In this document: piece by piece, positions 51,975 through 59,767 of the stretch
How positions within the stretch are numbered: the first letter of the stretch is position 1
Layout of the letters: each line of letters opens with the position of its first letter
NCBI GenBank assembly: GCA_001920415.1
Contig: MNJR01000139.1
Location: forward strand, 136,636 to 200,635
Direction of reading: 5' to 3'
Length of the DNA stretch: 64,000 bases
Source: Acidobacteria bacterium 13_1_20CM_3_53_8
GTDB lineage: Bacteria > Acidobacteriota > Blastocatellia > Pyrinomonadales > Pyrinomonadaceae
Made by a program: the position numbers and the translations under genes
Notes under the pieces: generated by a model
Seen by the model: only the letters and a program-made list of their open reading frames with translations
What the model was told of the DNA's origin: nothing
Databases searched by the model: none

Positions 51975-52131
51975 TTCACGCCTTTGAACTCGTTTCGGAA
52001 TGAGACAAGCGTGGCTGATATCTTAAATTATTTTGTCCCGGCTTGTCGCGTCTAGGCTAGCTTGATAAAGATTGAATTTCTGTATTGCGACGCCACAACA
52101 ATCGCTGCGAAAAATTGTTTGGAACTAAAGT

Positions 52132-52174
52132 ACGAAGAATTTCGTTGACAATACGAAGCGTTTCGTAGTAGAGT
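52132..52174 (+). promoter_or_regulatory. Promoter with two BlaI-like operator dyads
   Basis: TTGACA (52145-52150) and TAGAGT (52169-52174) are 18 bp apart. They are overlapped by two similar dyads: ACGAA-GAAT-TTCGT (52132-52145) abutting the -35 and TACGAA-GCGT-TTCGTA (52152-52167) covering the spacer. The layout is that of an autorepressed BlaI/MecI operon. Confidence 0.65.
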
Positions 52175-52215
52175 CGCCGACCGTCGGGAATTTTAGGGAA
52201 AAGGACATAAAAACT

Positions 52216-52605
52216 TTGGCTAGACAGAACACGCCGCGACCTACGGATGCGGAACTGGAAATCCTGAGCGTGCTGTGGGAGCGCGGCCCTTCGACCGTTC
52301 GCGAGGTGCACGAAAGTTTGAGCGGGACGAAAGATACCGGCTACACGACCGTGCTCAAGCTGATGCAGATAATGAGCGAGAAGGGATTGGTGCGCCGAGA
52401 TGAGCGCGAGCGCGCGCACGTTTACGAGGCACGATTGCCGCAGGAGCAGACGCAGCGGCAATTGGTCGGCGACCTGCTGGACAAAGCCTTTCAAGGTTCT
52501 GCCATGAAGCTTGTCATGCACGCTCTGGCTACGAATAAAGCATCGGCAAAAGAGCTTTCAGAGATCAGGCGAGTTTTAGACGAATTCGAGCGAGGTGCAA
52601 AATGA
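52216..52605 (+). CDS. BlaI/MecI-family repressor
   Basis: 129 aa. Winged helix of the penicillinase-repressor family: RPTDAELEILSVLWERGPST, REVHESLSGTKDTGYTTVLK, LMQIMSEKGLVRRD. In this family the partner M56 sensor cleaves or inactivates the repressor on signal. TTG start with AAAGGAC upstream. The stop overlaps the next start (ATGA), so the pair is coupled. No beta-lactamase gene is nearby; targets are more likely this operon and the repeat-protein genes that follow. Confidence 0.9.
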   Translation: MARQNTPRPTDAELEILSVLWERGPSTVREVHESLSGTKDTGYTTVLKLMQIMSEKGLVRRDERERAHVYEARLPQEQTQRQLVGDLLDKAFQGSAMKLVMHALATNKASAKELSEIRRVLDEFERGAK

Positions 52606-54674
52606 ATCCGATTCAAGATTTTCTCGCGCAACCCTTCACGCAATCAATCGGCTGGGCGCTAGTGCATTTCATATGGCAGGGCGCAATCTCCGCGCTCCTG
52701 TTCGCAGGCGCGCGTGCGTCGCTCAGGCGTTCGTCTGCGAACGTGCGTTACGTTGTGGCCTGCTTCACGCTGCTGCTGATGCTGGTGCTGCCCGTCATTA
52801 CAACTTTCATAGTAAGAGAATCCCTGAAATCTTCCGTCGAGCAGAAGCGCCATGAACAGGTTCAATCTGCTCCCGTCTCAGATAGCGCAAATCTTACGCA
52901 AGCGTCTGACACTCGTGCGTTAGCTTCTACGCAATCGTCCACTGCCTTGCCGGAAACTCATCACTCATTCTCATTCGAGAGCTTGATGTCATCACAAAAA
53001 CTGAACTTCCTGATGCCCTGGCTCGTGGCGCTGTGGATTATTGGTGTCAGCCTGCTTTCATTGCGCGCCGGCGGCGGCTGGGTGCAGGCGCAGCGGCTAC
53101 GTAAGCGTATGACTACGCCTGCCGCTCAGGTCTGGCAGGACATTGTTGCGCGGCTTGGGTTACGGCTGAGAGTTTCGCGCACTGTGCGTCTGTGCGAATC
53201 GGCTATAGCAGAAGTGCCTACGGTCATAGGCTGGCTGCGCCCTGTGATACTTCTTCCCGCAAGCGCGCTCACAGGTTTGAGCCGCGAGCAGATGGAGGCG
53301 CTTCTTGCGCACGAGTTAGCGCACATACGCCGTTACGATTATCTGGTCAATCTCATTCAGACGGCAATAGAGACGTTGCTCTTTTATCACCCGGCGGTCT
53401 GGTGGGTTTCCAGAGAAATTCGCATAGAGCGCGAACACGCATGTGATGATCTGGCCGTCGCAGCGTGCGGCGATGTGTTGATGTACGCGCGCACGCTCGC
53501 AGAGCTTGAAACTTTGCGCGCGAGCCGCGCTCCGCAGCTTGCAGTCGCAGCCAACGGCGGCTCGCTTCTAGCTCGCATACGCCGTCTTGTTGAAACTCCT
53601 TCGCAAAGCTCCAGCCGTCCGACCGCCTGGCTCGCAAGCGTCATAGCGCTAGTCACAGTCTTCAGCATCTGGGCCAGCGCGAGCACTGCGCTTCGCGCGC
53701 GAGACGTGGCAGTATCAGCTATAGAGCGGCTGCGCGAAGCCAATCCATTCATAGCGACGAGCGCGAACGCCGCAGCATCGAAGCAGACCGCAGAAAATCG
53801 CGCCGCAGCGTATTCAACAGTCATAGACCCGCAGCCCGTTCGCGTCGAAGTAAGAGCCGATGGAATTTCTGCGGCAGATGCTCTAGCAAACGGCCAGAGC
53901 ACGCAGCAGCCCAATGCGACGAGCGACAATCAGACGCCGCCTGAGACAGCGCCCGTTGCTACAGCGCCCGCTGCTCCGGTTGTAGCGACACCGCAGCCGG
54001 ACGCACAGCCCGCGCCGGAGCCTGTCATGCAGCAATCTCAATCAAGCGGCGATAATCACCTGGATTACATTGACCAGATGGCTGCTCTGGGTCTGACTAA
54101 TCTCACGATCGATCAACTGATAGAGATGAAGAATCACGGCGTGACGCCCGACTTCGTTCGTGAGTTGCGCGCGGCTGGCTACAACGTCACGCGCCCCGAA
54201 GCGTTAATCGCTCTACACGATCACGGCGTGAGCGCGAAGTATGTCAGAGAGATGGCTTCGCTAGGTTTTAATCATCTTTCGCTCGAAGAGCTTGTGACGG
54301 CCAGAGATCATGGCGTAAGCGCAGAGTACGCGCACGCTATGGAAGAAGCTGGCTACGGACATCTCTCGCTCTCGCAGATAGTCGCCGCGCGAGATCACGG
54401 CGTAAGCGCAGAGTACATACACGACATGGCCGAAGCGGGCTACGGGCGCTTGCCGCTCGAACAAGTCGTCGCTGCCAGAGATCACGGTGTGAGCGCGCAG
54501 TACGTGCGCGATCTCAGCCAGGCTGGTTACTCGAACCTGTCTTTGAATCAAGTCATAGCCCTGCGCGATCATGGCGTGAGCGCAAACTTTCTTAAGAAGG
54601 TGAAGGCGCATGGATTCACTGGCCTTACGCTCGAACAGCTAATACGACTGCGCGATAGCGGCATACTTGACTGA
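52602..54674 (+). CDS. BlaR1-like M56 metalloprotease with C-terminal 28-residue repeats
   Basis: 690 aa. N-terminal membrane helices with the M56 protease domain: HELAH (about 236-240) zinc site and HACDDLAVAAC third-ligand region. A membrane helix near 345-360 (WLASVIALVTVFSIWAS) separates it from the extracytoplasmic part, a Pro/Gln/Thr-rich linker (about 400-475) and then at least six 28-residue repeats of the form DHGVSAEYVHDMAEAGYGxL (e.g. DHGVSAKYVREMASLGF). The penicillin-binding sensor domain of true BlaR1 is absent; the repeats take its place, so the inducer is something else. The two genes downstream encode the same repeats. Confidence 0.88.
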   Translation: MNPIQDFLAQPFTQSIGWALVHFIWQGAISALLFAGARASLRRSSANVRYVVACFTLLLMLVLPVITTFIVRESLKSSVEQKRHEQVQSAPVSDSANLTQASDTRALASTQSSTALPETHHSFSFESLMSSQKLNFLMPWLVALWIIGVSLLSLRAGGGWVQAQRLRKRMTTPAAQVWQDIVARLGLRLRVSRTVRLCESAIAEVPTVIGWLRPVILLPASALTGLSREQMEALLAHELAHIRRYDYLVNLIQTAIETLLFYHPAVWWVSREIRIEREHACDDLAVAACGDVLMYARTLAELETLRASRAPQLAVAANGGSLLARIRRLVETPSQSSSRPTAWLASVIALVTVFSIWASASTALRARDVAVSAIERLREANPFIATSANAAASKQTAENRAAAYSTVIDPQPVRVEVRADGISAADALANGQSTQQPNATSDNQTPPETAPVATAPAAPVVATPQPDAQPAPEPVMQQSQSSGDNHLDYIDQMAALGLTNLTIDQLIEMKNHGVTPDFVRELRAAGYNVTRPEALIALHDHGVSAKYVREMASLGFNHLSLEELVTARDHGVSAEYAHAMEEAGYGHLSLSQIVAARDHGVSAEYIHDMAEAGYGRLPLEQVVAARDHGVSAQYVRDLSQAGYSNLSLNQVIALRDHGVSANFLKKVKAHGFTGLTLEQLIRLRDSGILD

Positions 54675-54688
54675 GATTAAGAGGCCGA

Positions 54689-54762
54689 GTCAGTACCGCC
54701 TGCGGTAGCGGGCGGGTAATTGATGCGATGACCACCCGCCCGCTACCGCAGGCGGTACTGAC
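54689..54762. mobile_element. 74-bp REPIN-like palindrome, solitary copy
   Basis: Arms GTCAGTACCGCCTGCGGTAG plus CGGGCGGG face their complement around a short centre. This is the same palindrome found nested at 33380-33452, 37933-38004 and 49923-49995, here without an outer element. Each arm contains its own hairpin ACCGC-CT-GCGGT. Confidence 0.85.
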
Positions 54763-54787
54763 ATGATGAGCTAGGAGAATACAGAAG

Positions 54788-55930
54788 ATGAACTCAACAA
54801 ATAAATTTTCTAACTTCAGGGCGTTTCTCCTAAACAACAAACTTATCATCTGCGCAGTGATTCTCATTGCGGCGATTGCCAACGGTTATCTTCTGGTCTC
54901 CGCCACACGCGTGCAGGAGACCTCTACGGCGCAGGGCATCTCCTATTCGAGCACTGGACAATGGCTGATGGAGACCATTCCGGGCACGAGCGACCTGCAA
55001 CTCACCTTGCGCTATCGCTGGCAGAGAGAAGGCGGTGATTGGTCTTTCTACAACAACAGCACCTCTTTCAAGATAAGTCCCGCTCGCCTGCAAGGACTCA
55101 CGCAGGCGCAGATAAATTCACCGACAGGCGGCACAGTTCAGTTTCAAATCGTGCGCGACGCAGGCACGCTCAACTGCGAAGGTTGGTTTAAGAGCGAGCA
55201 AGGCTCAGGCCATTTCAACTATCAACCCAATCCGAATTTCGTGAGCGAGCTAAGACGGCGCGGCTATGAAGCGCCCACGCCGGATCAGCAGTTCACCATG
55301 ACTGTGCATGACTTGAGCCTGGCTCTCATTGACGAATTGAAAGCGAGCGGTTATGAGCGACCGACGCTAGACCAACTGGTGAGACTGGGCACGCACGGCG
55401 TAAGCATTGAGTACATTCACGAGATGAAAGCGCTAGGCTACCAGTTCACTTCCGTGGACGCGCTCACGCGTATGCGCGATCACGGCGTCACGCCGCGCTA
55501 CGTTCGCGCTCTCGCAGAGCACGGTTATCGCAATCTTTCGGCAGAAGAGATAGTGCGCGCGCGCGATCACGGCGTGAGCACAGATTTTATTGCGGAGATT
55601 CATGACGCCGGGTATGAACTGCCGCCGCTCGATCAATTGGTGCGCATACGCGATCACGGCGTGAGCGGCGAGTACATCAGGGCATTGAACTCTATGGGTT
55701 ACAGAAATCTCCCAATGGATCAGATCGTGCGTATGCGCGATCACGGCGTCACGGCAGAGTTCATGCGCGGCGTAAGAGATGCCGGATTTCCAAACGTGAC
55801 TGTGGAAGAACTGGTTCGCATGCGCGATCACGGCGTCACGCCTTCATTCATACAGAGGATGAAGACGCATGGCTTCAACAATCTAACAATCGAACAGCTA
55901 ATCCGTCTGCGAGACAGCGGAATGGAGTAA
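54788..55930 (+). CDS. Membrane-anchored beta-domain plus 28-residue-repeat protein
   Basis: 380 aa. A long uncleaved-looking signal/anchor helix (about 18-40) is followed by a beta domain (TGQWLMETIPGTSDLQLTLR ... QIVRDAGTLNCEGWFKSEQG, about 55-155) and then six to seven repeats like those of the BlaR1-like protein (DHGVTPRYVRALAEHGYRNL, DHGVSGEYIRALNSMGYRNL). Same operon direction, 113 bp after the BlaR1-like gene, with a REPIN-like palindrome between. Plausibly an extracytoplasmic partner of that sensor; inferred from shared repeats only. Confidence 0.75.
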   Translation: MNSTNKFSNFRAFLLNNKLIICAVILIAAIANGYLLVSATRVQETSTAQGISYSSTGQWLMETIPGTSDLQLTLRYRWQREGGDWSFYNNSTSFKISPARLQGLTQAQINSPTGGTVQFQIVRDAGTLNCEGWFKSEQGSGHFNYQPNPNFVSELRRRGYEAPTPDQQFTMTVHDLSLALIDELKASGYERPTLDQLVRLGTHGVSIEYIHEMKALGYQFTSVDALTRMRDHGVTPRYVRALAEHGYRNLSAEEIVRARDHGVSTDFIAEIHDAGYELPPLDQLVRIRDHGVSGEYIRALNSMGYRNLPMDQIVRMRDHGVTAEFMRGVRDAGFPNVTVEELVRMRDHGVTPSFIQRMKTHGFNNLTIEQLIRLRDSGME

Positions 55931-56040
55931 GGCGCGCGCGAATTAACGCGCCTCGCGCGGGGCTTGAAAGTTTTTCATGAAGGCAAAGCTGGCAAGCCTC
56001 GTCAGCCGTAGGTCTGTGCTTTTTAAGAGAAGCGTTCAAT

Positions 56041-56150
56041 CAAGGCAAAAGTAAAAAGGCAAAAGTGTGGACACGCCTTGCAGGCGTGAATTAAAGATTA
56101 AAAATGGTTTCCTCCTTACTTTTGCCTTTTACCTTTTTACTTTTGCCTTG
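56041..56150. repeat. Heptad-arm dyad, AAAAGGC family
   Basis: Arms CAAGGCAAAAGTAAAAAGGC (56041-56060 and on) and the complementary run ending 56150, with a small hairpin ACGCCTTGCAGGCGT in the loop. Same arm family as the split dyad at 33262-33521. Confidence 0.8.
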
Positions 56151-56168
56151 TTATACGGGAGTTCTGAT

Positions 56169-56993
56169 ATGAAGACGAAGGAAATCATCTGCGCGGCACC
56201 CGCATTTTGTTTGCTCATAGCGCTCTTTTGCAGCCATTTCGCGCCGGTCTGTGCGCAGTCGAATATTCCGGCAACGCAATTGGACGAGCGCGTCACTGGT
56301 CAGTGGCTCGTCGAACTCCAGGCGGGAACGAATGACCTCGTGCGATTCACGCTGATGCGCCAGACTGCGCGTGGTGGCACTCACGAATCTTCGTCGGATG
56401 TTCCGTTTGAGCGGCTACGCGGGTTAACGCGCGAGCAGATGATGGGGGCGAGCGCGAACGTTCAGTTCAAAATCGAGCGCGACGCAGGCGTGTTCTACTG
56501 CGAGGGCGTGTTCAATCATGCTTCAGGCTCAGGCCATTTCACTTTCGCGCCAAGCTCAATCTATTTGACTGAAATGCGCAAGCTCGGCTACGACCAGCTT
56601 TCGGCGGAAGAACTGTACGCGCTTGGCCTGCACGACGTGACGCTCAGGTTTGCTGGAGAGCTGTACGCGCTGGGCTATCATAGCCTTGATGTAAATCATC
56701 TGGTCGCCATGCGCATACACCGTGTCACGAGCGATTTCATCATTGACCTCAAAACGCTCGGCTACGATTTCATTCCGGTTAATGAACTGATAGCCATGCG
56801 AATTCATAACGTCACCATAGAGTTCATACAAGAGTTGCAATCGCTAGGCTACTTCCGCGTGTCCGTGGAACAGCTAGTGGCGATGAAGATTCACGGTGTG
56901 ACCGTTTCGTTCATAGAAGAGGTGAAGGCGCGCGGCTATGGAAACCTTTCCATTCAGCAACTCATCAACATGAAAATTCACGGGCTAGGATAA
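56169..56993 (+). CDS. Exported beta-domain plus repeat protein, third member
   Basis: 274 aa from the ATG at 56169; the longer frame from 56067 begins inside the repeat and adds unrelated residues. Signal peptide (KEIICAAPAFCLLIALFCSH), then the beta domain (TGQWLVELQAGTNDLVRFTL ... FKIERDAGVFYCEGVFNHAS) homologous to that of the previous gene, then at least four repeats (LHDVTLRF, IHRVTSDFI, IHNVTIEFI, IHGVTVSFI) in which DHGV has become IHxV. It completes the blaI-blaR1-like-repeat protein group. Confidence 0.75.
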   Translation: MKTKEIICAAPAFCLLIALFCSHFAPVCAQSNIPATQLDERVTGQWLVELQAGTNDLVRFTLMRQTARGGTHESSSDVPFERLRGLTREQMMGASANVQFKIERDAGVFYCEGVFNHASGSGHFTFAPSSIYLTEMRKLGYDQLSAEELYALGLHDVTLRFAGELYALGYHSLDVNHLVAMRIHRVTSDFIIDLKTLGYDFIPVNELIAMRIHNVTIEFIQELQSLGYFRVSVEQLVAMKIHGVTVSFIEEVKARGYGNLSIQQLINMKIHGLG

Positions 56994-56995
56994 AA

Positions 56996-57116
56996 GAGAC
57001 GCGGAGACACGGGGACGCGGCGACGCGGTGAAAGAGAAGATGGGAGAGGTTGGATATTCCTGTATCGTCAGTCCGTTTTATCTCCGCGTCGCCGCGTCCC
57101 CGTGTCTCCGCGTCGT
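56996..57116. repeat. Heptad-arm dyad, GACGCGG family
   Basis: GC-rich arms (56996-57030, ACGCGGAGACACGGGGACGC...; and 57084-57116, complement) around a loop with GTGAAAGAGAAGATGGGAGA. Lies between convergent genes, so a terminator role is possible. Confidence 0.8.
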
Positions 57117-57118
57117 TC

Positions 57119-57562
57119 CTAAGCTGCCTGCGCTCGTTCAAGTTTTTGGGCGATTGCCTGCTTGGGCTGAACGCCTATGATGGTGTCTAGAAGCGTTCCG
57201 TTCTTGAAGATGAGGAGCGTGGGGATGCTGCGTATTTGGAAGCGCACGGCAGTTTGCTGGTTCTCGTCAACGTTCAATTTAGCGATGATGTATTGCCCGC
57301 GCGCCTCCGCCGCCAGTTGGTCTAGCACAGGCGCAATCATCCTGCACGGCCCGCACCATTCGGCCCAGCAGTCTACCAGCACAGGCGTCTGGCCTGCCTG
57401 CAAAACTTCACGTGCGAAAGTCGCATCCGTTACAACGCGCGGCGCGCTCGTCTGCGCCACGTCCAACTCCACGCCGCACCTGCCGCAGACAGGCTTACGA
57501 CTTTGAGCGGCGTTTTCATCCACGCGATTCCGTGCACCACATTGCGCGCAACTTACTATCAT
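57119..57562 (-). CDS. trxC: Thioredoxin 2-type protein (TrxC)
   Basis: 147 aa. N-terminal zinc ribbon with two CxxC pairs (Cys5/Cys8 and Cys26/Cys29), then a thioredoxin fold with active site WCGPC at 69-73, IRSIPTLLIFKNG and conserved cis-Pro. Cytoplasmic disulfide reductase. Zinc-bearing N-terminus and full domain length identify TrxC rather than TrxA. GGAGGCG lies upstream of the ATG. Confidence 0.92.
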   Translation of the reverse strand: MIVSCAQCGARNRVDENAAQSRKPVCGRCGVELDVAQTSAPRVVTDATFAREVLQAGQTPVLVDCWAEWCGPCRMIAPVLDQLAAEARGQYIIAKLNVDENQQTAVRFQIRSIPTLLIFKNGTLLDTIIGVQPKQAIAQKLERAQAA

Positions 57563-57635
57563 GATGACACGCGCCTCCTTGAAAAATTTTCACCTTAAGC
57601 TTAAAAGCTTTTCTTCGCAAAAGTTTGGCGAAAAG

Positions 57636-57776
57636 CAGGAGTCAGAATCTAGAAGACAGGAGTCAGAATGGGAGCGTTTAAGCAGCGATGAAGAGTAACC
57701 TTAATCGCTCAACATAGAAGGCTACGAAAAACTACTGACTTCTGACTTCTAAATTATCTTCCTCTGACTCCTGACT
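57636..57776. repeat. Heptad-arm dyad, GGAGTCAGAA family
   Basis: Left arm CAGGAGTCAGAATCTAGAAG (57636-57670) and a right arm of TGACTTCTGACTTCT / CTGACTCCTGAC units (57733-57776). The rest of 57563-57889 has an AAAAGCTTTTCTTCGCAAAA stretch (57603-57622) and no gene. Confidence 0.7.
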
Positions 57777-57889
57777 TTCGGCCTCTTCATCATTTATACT
57801 AGCGACGCCAAGGCGCGGAGCTTTGGGGTTCGCTACTGCTGAAAAACCGCTCTATTGTTACTTTATAATTAGAATCGGACGCGTGGCGT

Positions 57890-58669
57890 ATGGCAGGGAA
57901 ATTTCAGAACATAAGTTTCGAGATAGAAGACCGCGTTGGTCGCATAAGGTTCGCGCGCCCGCCGCTGAATGTTTTCAACATTGCGATGATGGGCGAAATC
58001 AACAGGGCGGTAGCAGAGTGCGCGACTGATCGTTCGCTGGTCGCTATACTGTTCGAAGCAGCGCCGGGCGCGCGTGCATTCAGCGCAGGTGTAGCCGTAG
58101 AGGAGCATGTTGAAGAGACCATCTACCAGATGCTCGATTCGTTTCACGGAATCTTTCGCGCGCTCGAACAGTCTGCAAAGCCAACGGTCGCGGTTGTGGA
58201 CGGCGCGGCGTTAGGTGGAGGGTGCGAACTCGTAGCAGGCTGTGACATAGTAATAGCATCGGAGCGCGCTCGATTCGGTCAACCGGAAATCAAGCTCGGC
58301 GTGTTTCCGCCCGTAGCCGCGTTGCTTCTGCCGCGCATCATAGGCGAGAAGCGCGCACGCGAGCTTGTGCTGACGGGCGATCTGATTGATGCTCAGGAGG
58401 CAGCGCGGCTCGGTCTAGTTAACGCGGTTGTCCCGGCTGAGCATCTTGAGCGAAAGACGCAGGAAGTTTTGGGCAAACTTCGAGAGCTTTCGGCGTCCGC
58501 TCTTGAGATGACAAGGCGGGCGCTGGACATGGGGCGCGGCCTCTCCTTGTCAGAAACGCTGTCTCAGGTTGAAAATCTATACCTGAACGAATTGATGAAG
58601 ACCGAAGACGCACGCGAAGGAGTTCGTGCCTTCATGGAGAAACGCAAACCCGTCTGGCGCAACAGGTGA
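57890..58669 (+). CDS. Enoyl-CoA hydratase/isomerase family protein
   Basis: 259 aa. Crotonase fold with oxyanion-hole regions FSAGVAVEEHVEE and GAALGGGCELVAGCD and an active-site Glu in FGQPEIKLGVFPP. The sequence most resembles the cyclohexa-1,5-dienecarbonyl-CoA hydratase-like sub-group, which I give only as a possibility. Cytoplasmic acyl-CoA metabolism. Stand-alone, no operon partner; ATG 57890 follows a poor ribosome site. Confidence 0.88.
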   Translation: MAGKFQNISFEIEDRVGRIRFARPPLNVFNIAMMGEINRAVAECATDRSLVAILFEAAPGARAFSAGVAVEEHVEETIYQMLDSFHGIFRALEQSAKPTVAVVDGAALGGGCELVAGCDIVIASERARFGQPEIKLGVFPPVAALLLPRIIGEKRARELVLTGDLIDAQEAARLGLVNAVVPAEHLERKTQEVLGKLRELSASALEMTRRALDMGRGLSLSETLSQVENLYLNELMKTEDAREGVRAFMEKRKPVWRNR

Positions 58670-58672
58670 AAG

Positions 58673-58758
58673 AACAGTTTTCAGTTTTTAGTTTTCAGTT
58701 TTCAGTGAAAAGCTTTGCGCTTCTTTCTGAAAACTGAAAACTAAAAACTGAAAACTGT
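58673..58758. repeat. Heptad-arm dyad, TTTTCAG family
   Basis: Near-perfect arms (58673-58705 and 58728-58758) around TGAAAAGCTTTGCGCTTCTT, a clear copy of the shared loop. The right arm ends 4 nt before an ATG at 58763. Confidence 0.88.
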
Positions 58759-58762
58759 AGTT

Positions 58763-59767
58763 ATGAGGTTTCAAGGGATGAAGAAGAGAAGAACTGTAGC
58801 TGCGCTCGTACTTGCTGCGGTTGCTTTAGCACTGTGCAGTGTAAGACCTGAGGCGCTGGCGCAGAGCAGACGGCCAGTAGCGCGTAGAAGCTCTTCTGCT
58901 GTAGAGCACGCGCACGAGAGCACAGGGCTATTCTCATACATGACGGTCGAGCGCGCTATGATAGCCGTGTGCACAGAGCGCTCGAACGACCCGCTGGGCA
59001 GCGCGCCGATTGACGTGATGCAGGCTAGGCCGTCAATGGACGTTGACGACCCGGAAGTTGTGGCCGGAGCAGAGCGTGCGCAGCGGCTTCTGCCTCTTGC
59101 GAAAAAATATGCTATCGCCAGTTTGCGCGGGCTGGCTACAGAGTACGGAGTGCCCGCTTGGCGCGTGAATGCTGCTGCGGCCAGGATGCAGGCTGTGACG
59201 CAGATTGAGCCGGACATGGATTTAAGAGACAACGCCATAGTCTATTCAGACGACGCGCGTACTATCTACTTCGGCACTATCTTCCTGATCGGGCTTCCTT
59301 CGGAAGAAGGGATGATAAGCGTGCTGGCGCACGAGTTGACGCACCTTGGCGATGGGCCAAGAGATTTGCTGCACCCGCTATTTGATCTAATAGGCAAGCG
59401 CGCGAGCAATCTGACGGGACTTGAGATTACAGGGCGGCGACCGGAAGAGCTGACCTGCGACGTTGTGGGCGCACGAAGCGTGCGTTCTTACATAGAGCGC
59501 GCGCCGAGCAATGATACGGTTGCGCGCCGTCTAGCGCGCGGCGTTGAGCACAACTGCGTCACAGAAGACGAAACGGACGAGTATCATCTCAGCCCGCGCA
59601 GCACACTGCGCGCAGTCTTCGCTGTGAACCCCGCGCTCGCGCGCGCTATAATCGGAGGCACGAGCGATGACACAGGCTCGACTTCCATCAAAAGGTATCA
59701 ACCCTCCCGCGTCACGACTTCGCCTTCGCGGGCTGCGGGTACGCATCCACATCATCGGCTCAGATGA
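58763..59767 (+). CDS. Secreted metalloprotease-like protein (HExxH)
   Basis: 334 aa (or 329 aa from ATG 58778, MKKRRTVAALVL). Signal peptide with cleavage near ALAQ. Zinc motif HELTH at about 190-194 in VLAHELTHLGDG and a possible downstream ligand in PEELTCDVVGARSV, a layout like M48 peptidases. C-terminal part low complexity, ending RAAGTHPHHRLR. Periplasmic or outer. Overlaps the next ORF by 4 bp, so likely co-translated. Confidence 0.7.
   Translation: MRFQGMKKRRTVAALVLAAVALALCSVRPEALAQSRRPVARRSSSAVEHAHESTGLFSYMTVERAMIAVCTERSNDPLGSAPIDVMQARPSMDVDDPEVVAGAERAQRLLPLAKKYAIASLRGLATEYGVPAWRVNAAAARMQAVTQIEPDMDLRDNAIVYSDDARTIYFGTIFLIGLPSEEGMISVLAHELTHLGDGPRDLLHPLFDLIGKRASNLTGLEITGRRPEELTCDVVGARSVRSYIERAPSNDTVARRLARGVEHNCVTEDETDEYHLSPRSTLRAVFAVNPALARAIIGGTSDDTGSTSIKRYQPSRVTTSPSRAAGTHPHHRLR

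Noticed and set aside
52602-54674. Beta-lactam sensor BlaR1 proper
   Set aside because: The C-terminal penicillin-binding domain is missing and replaced by helical repeats; no beta-lactamase gene nearby.
54261-55831. Minus-strand frames opposite the 28-residue repeats
   Set aside because: Periodic shadows of the repeat-coding strand, absent of start signals.
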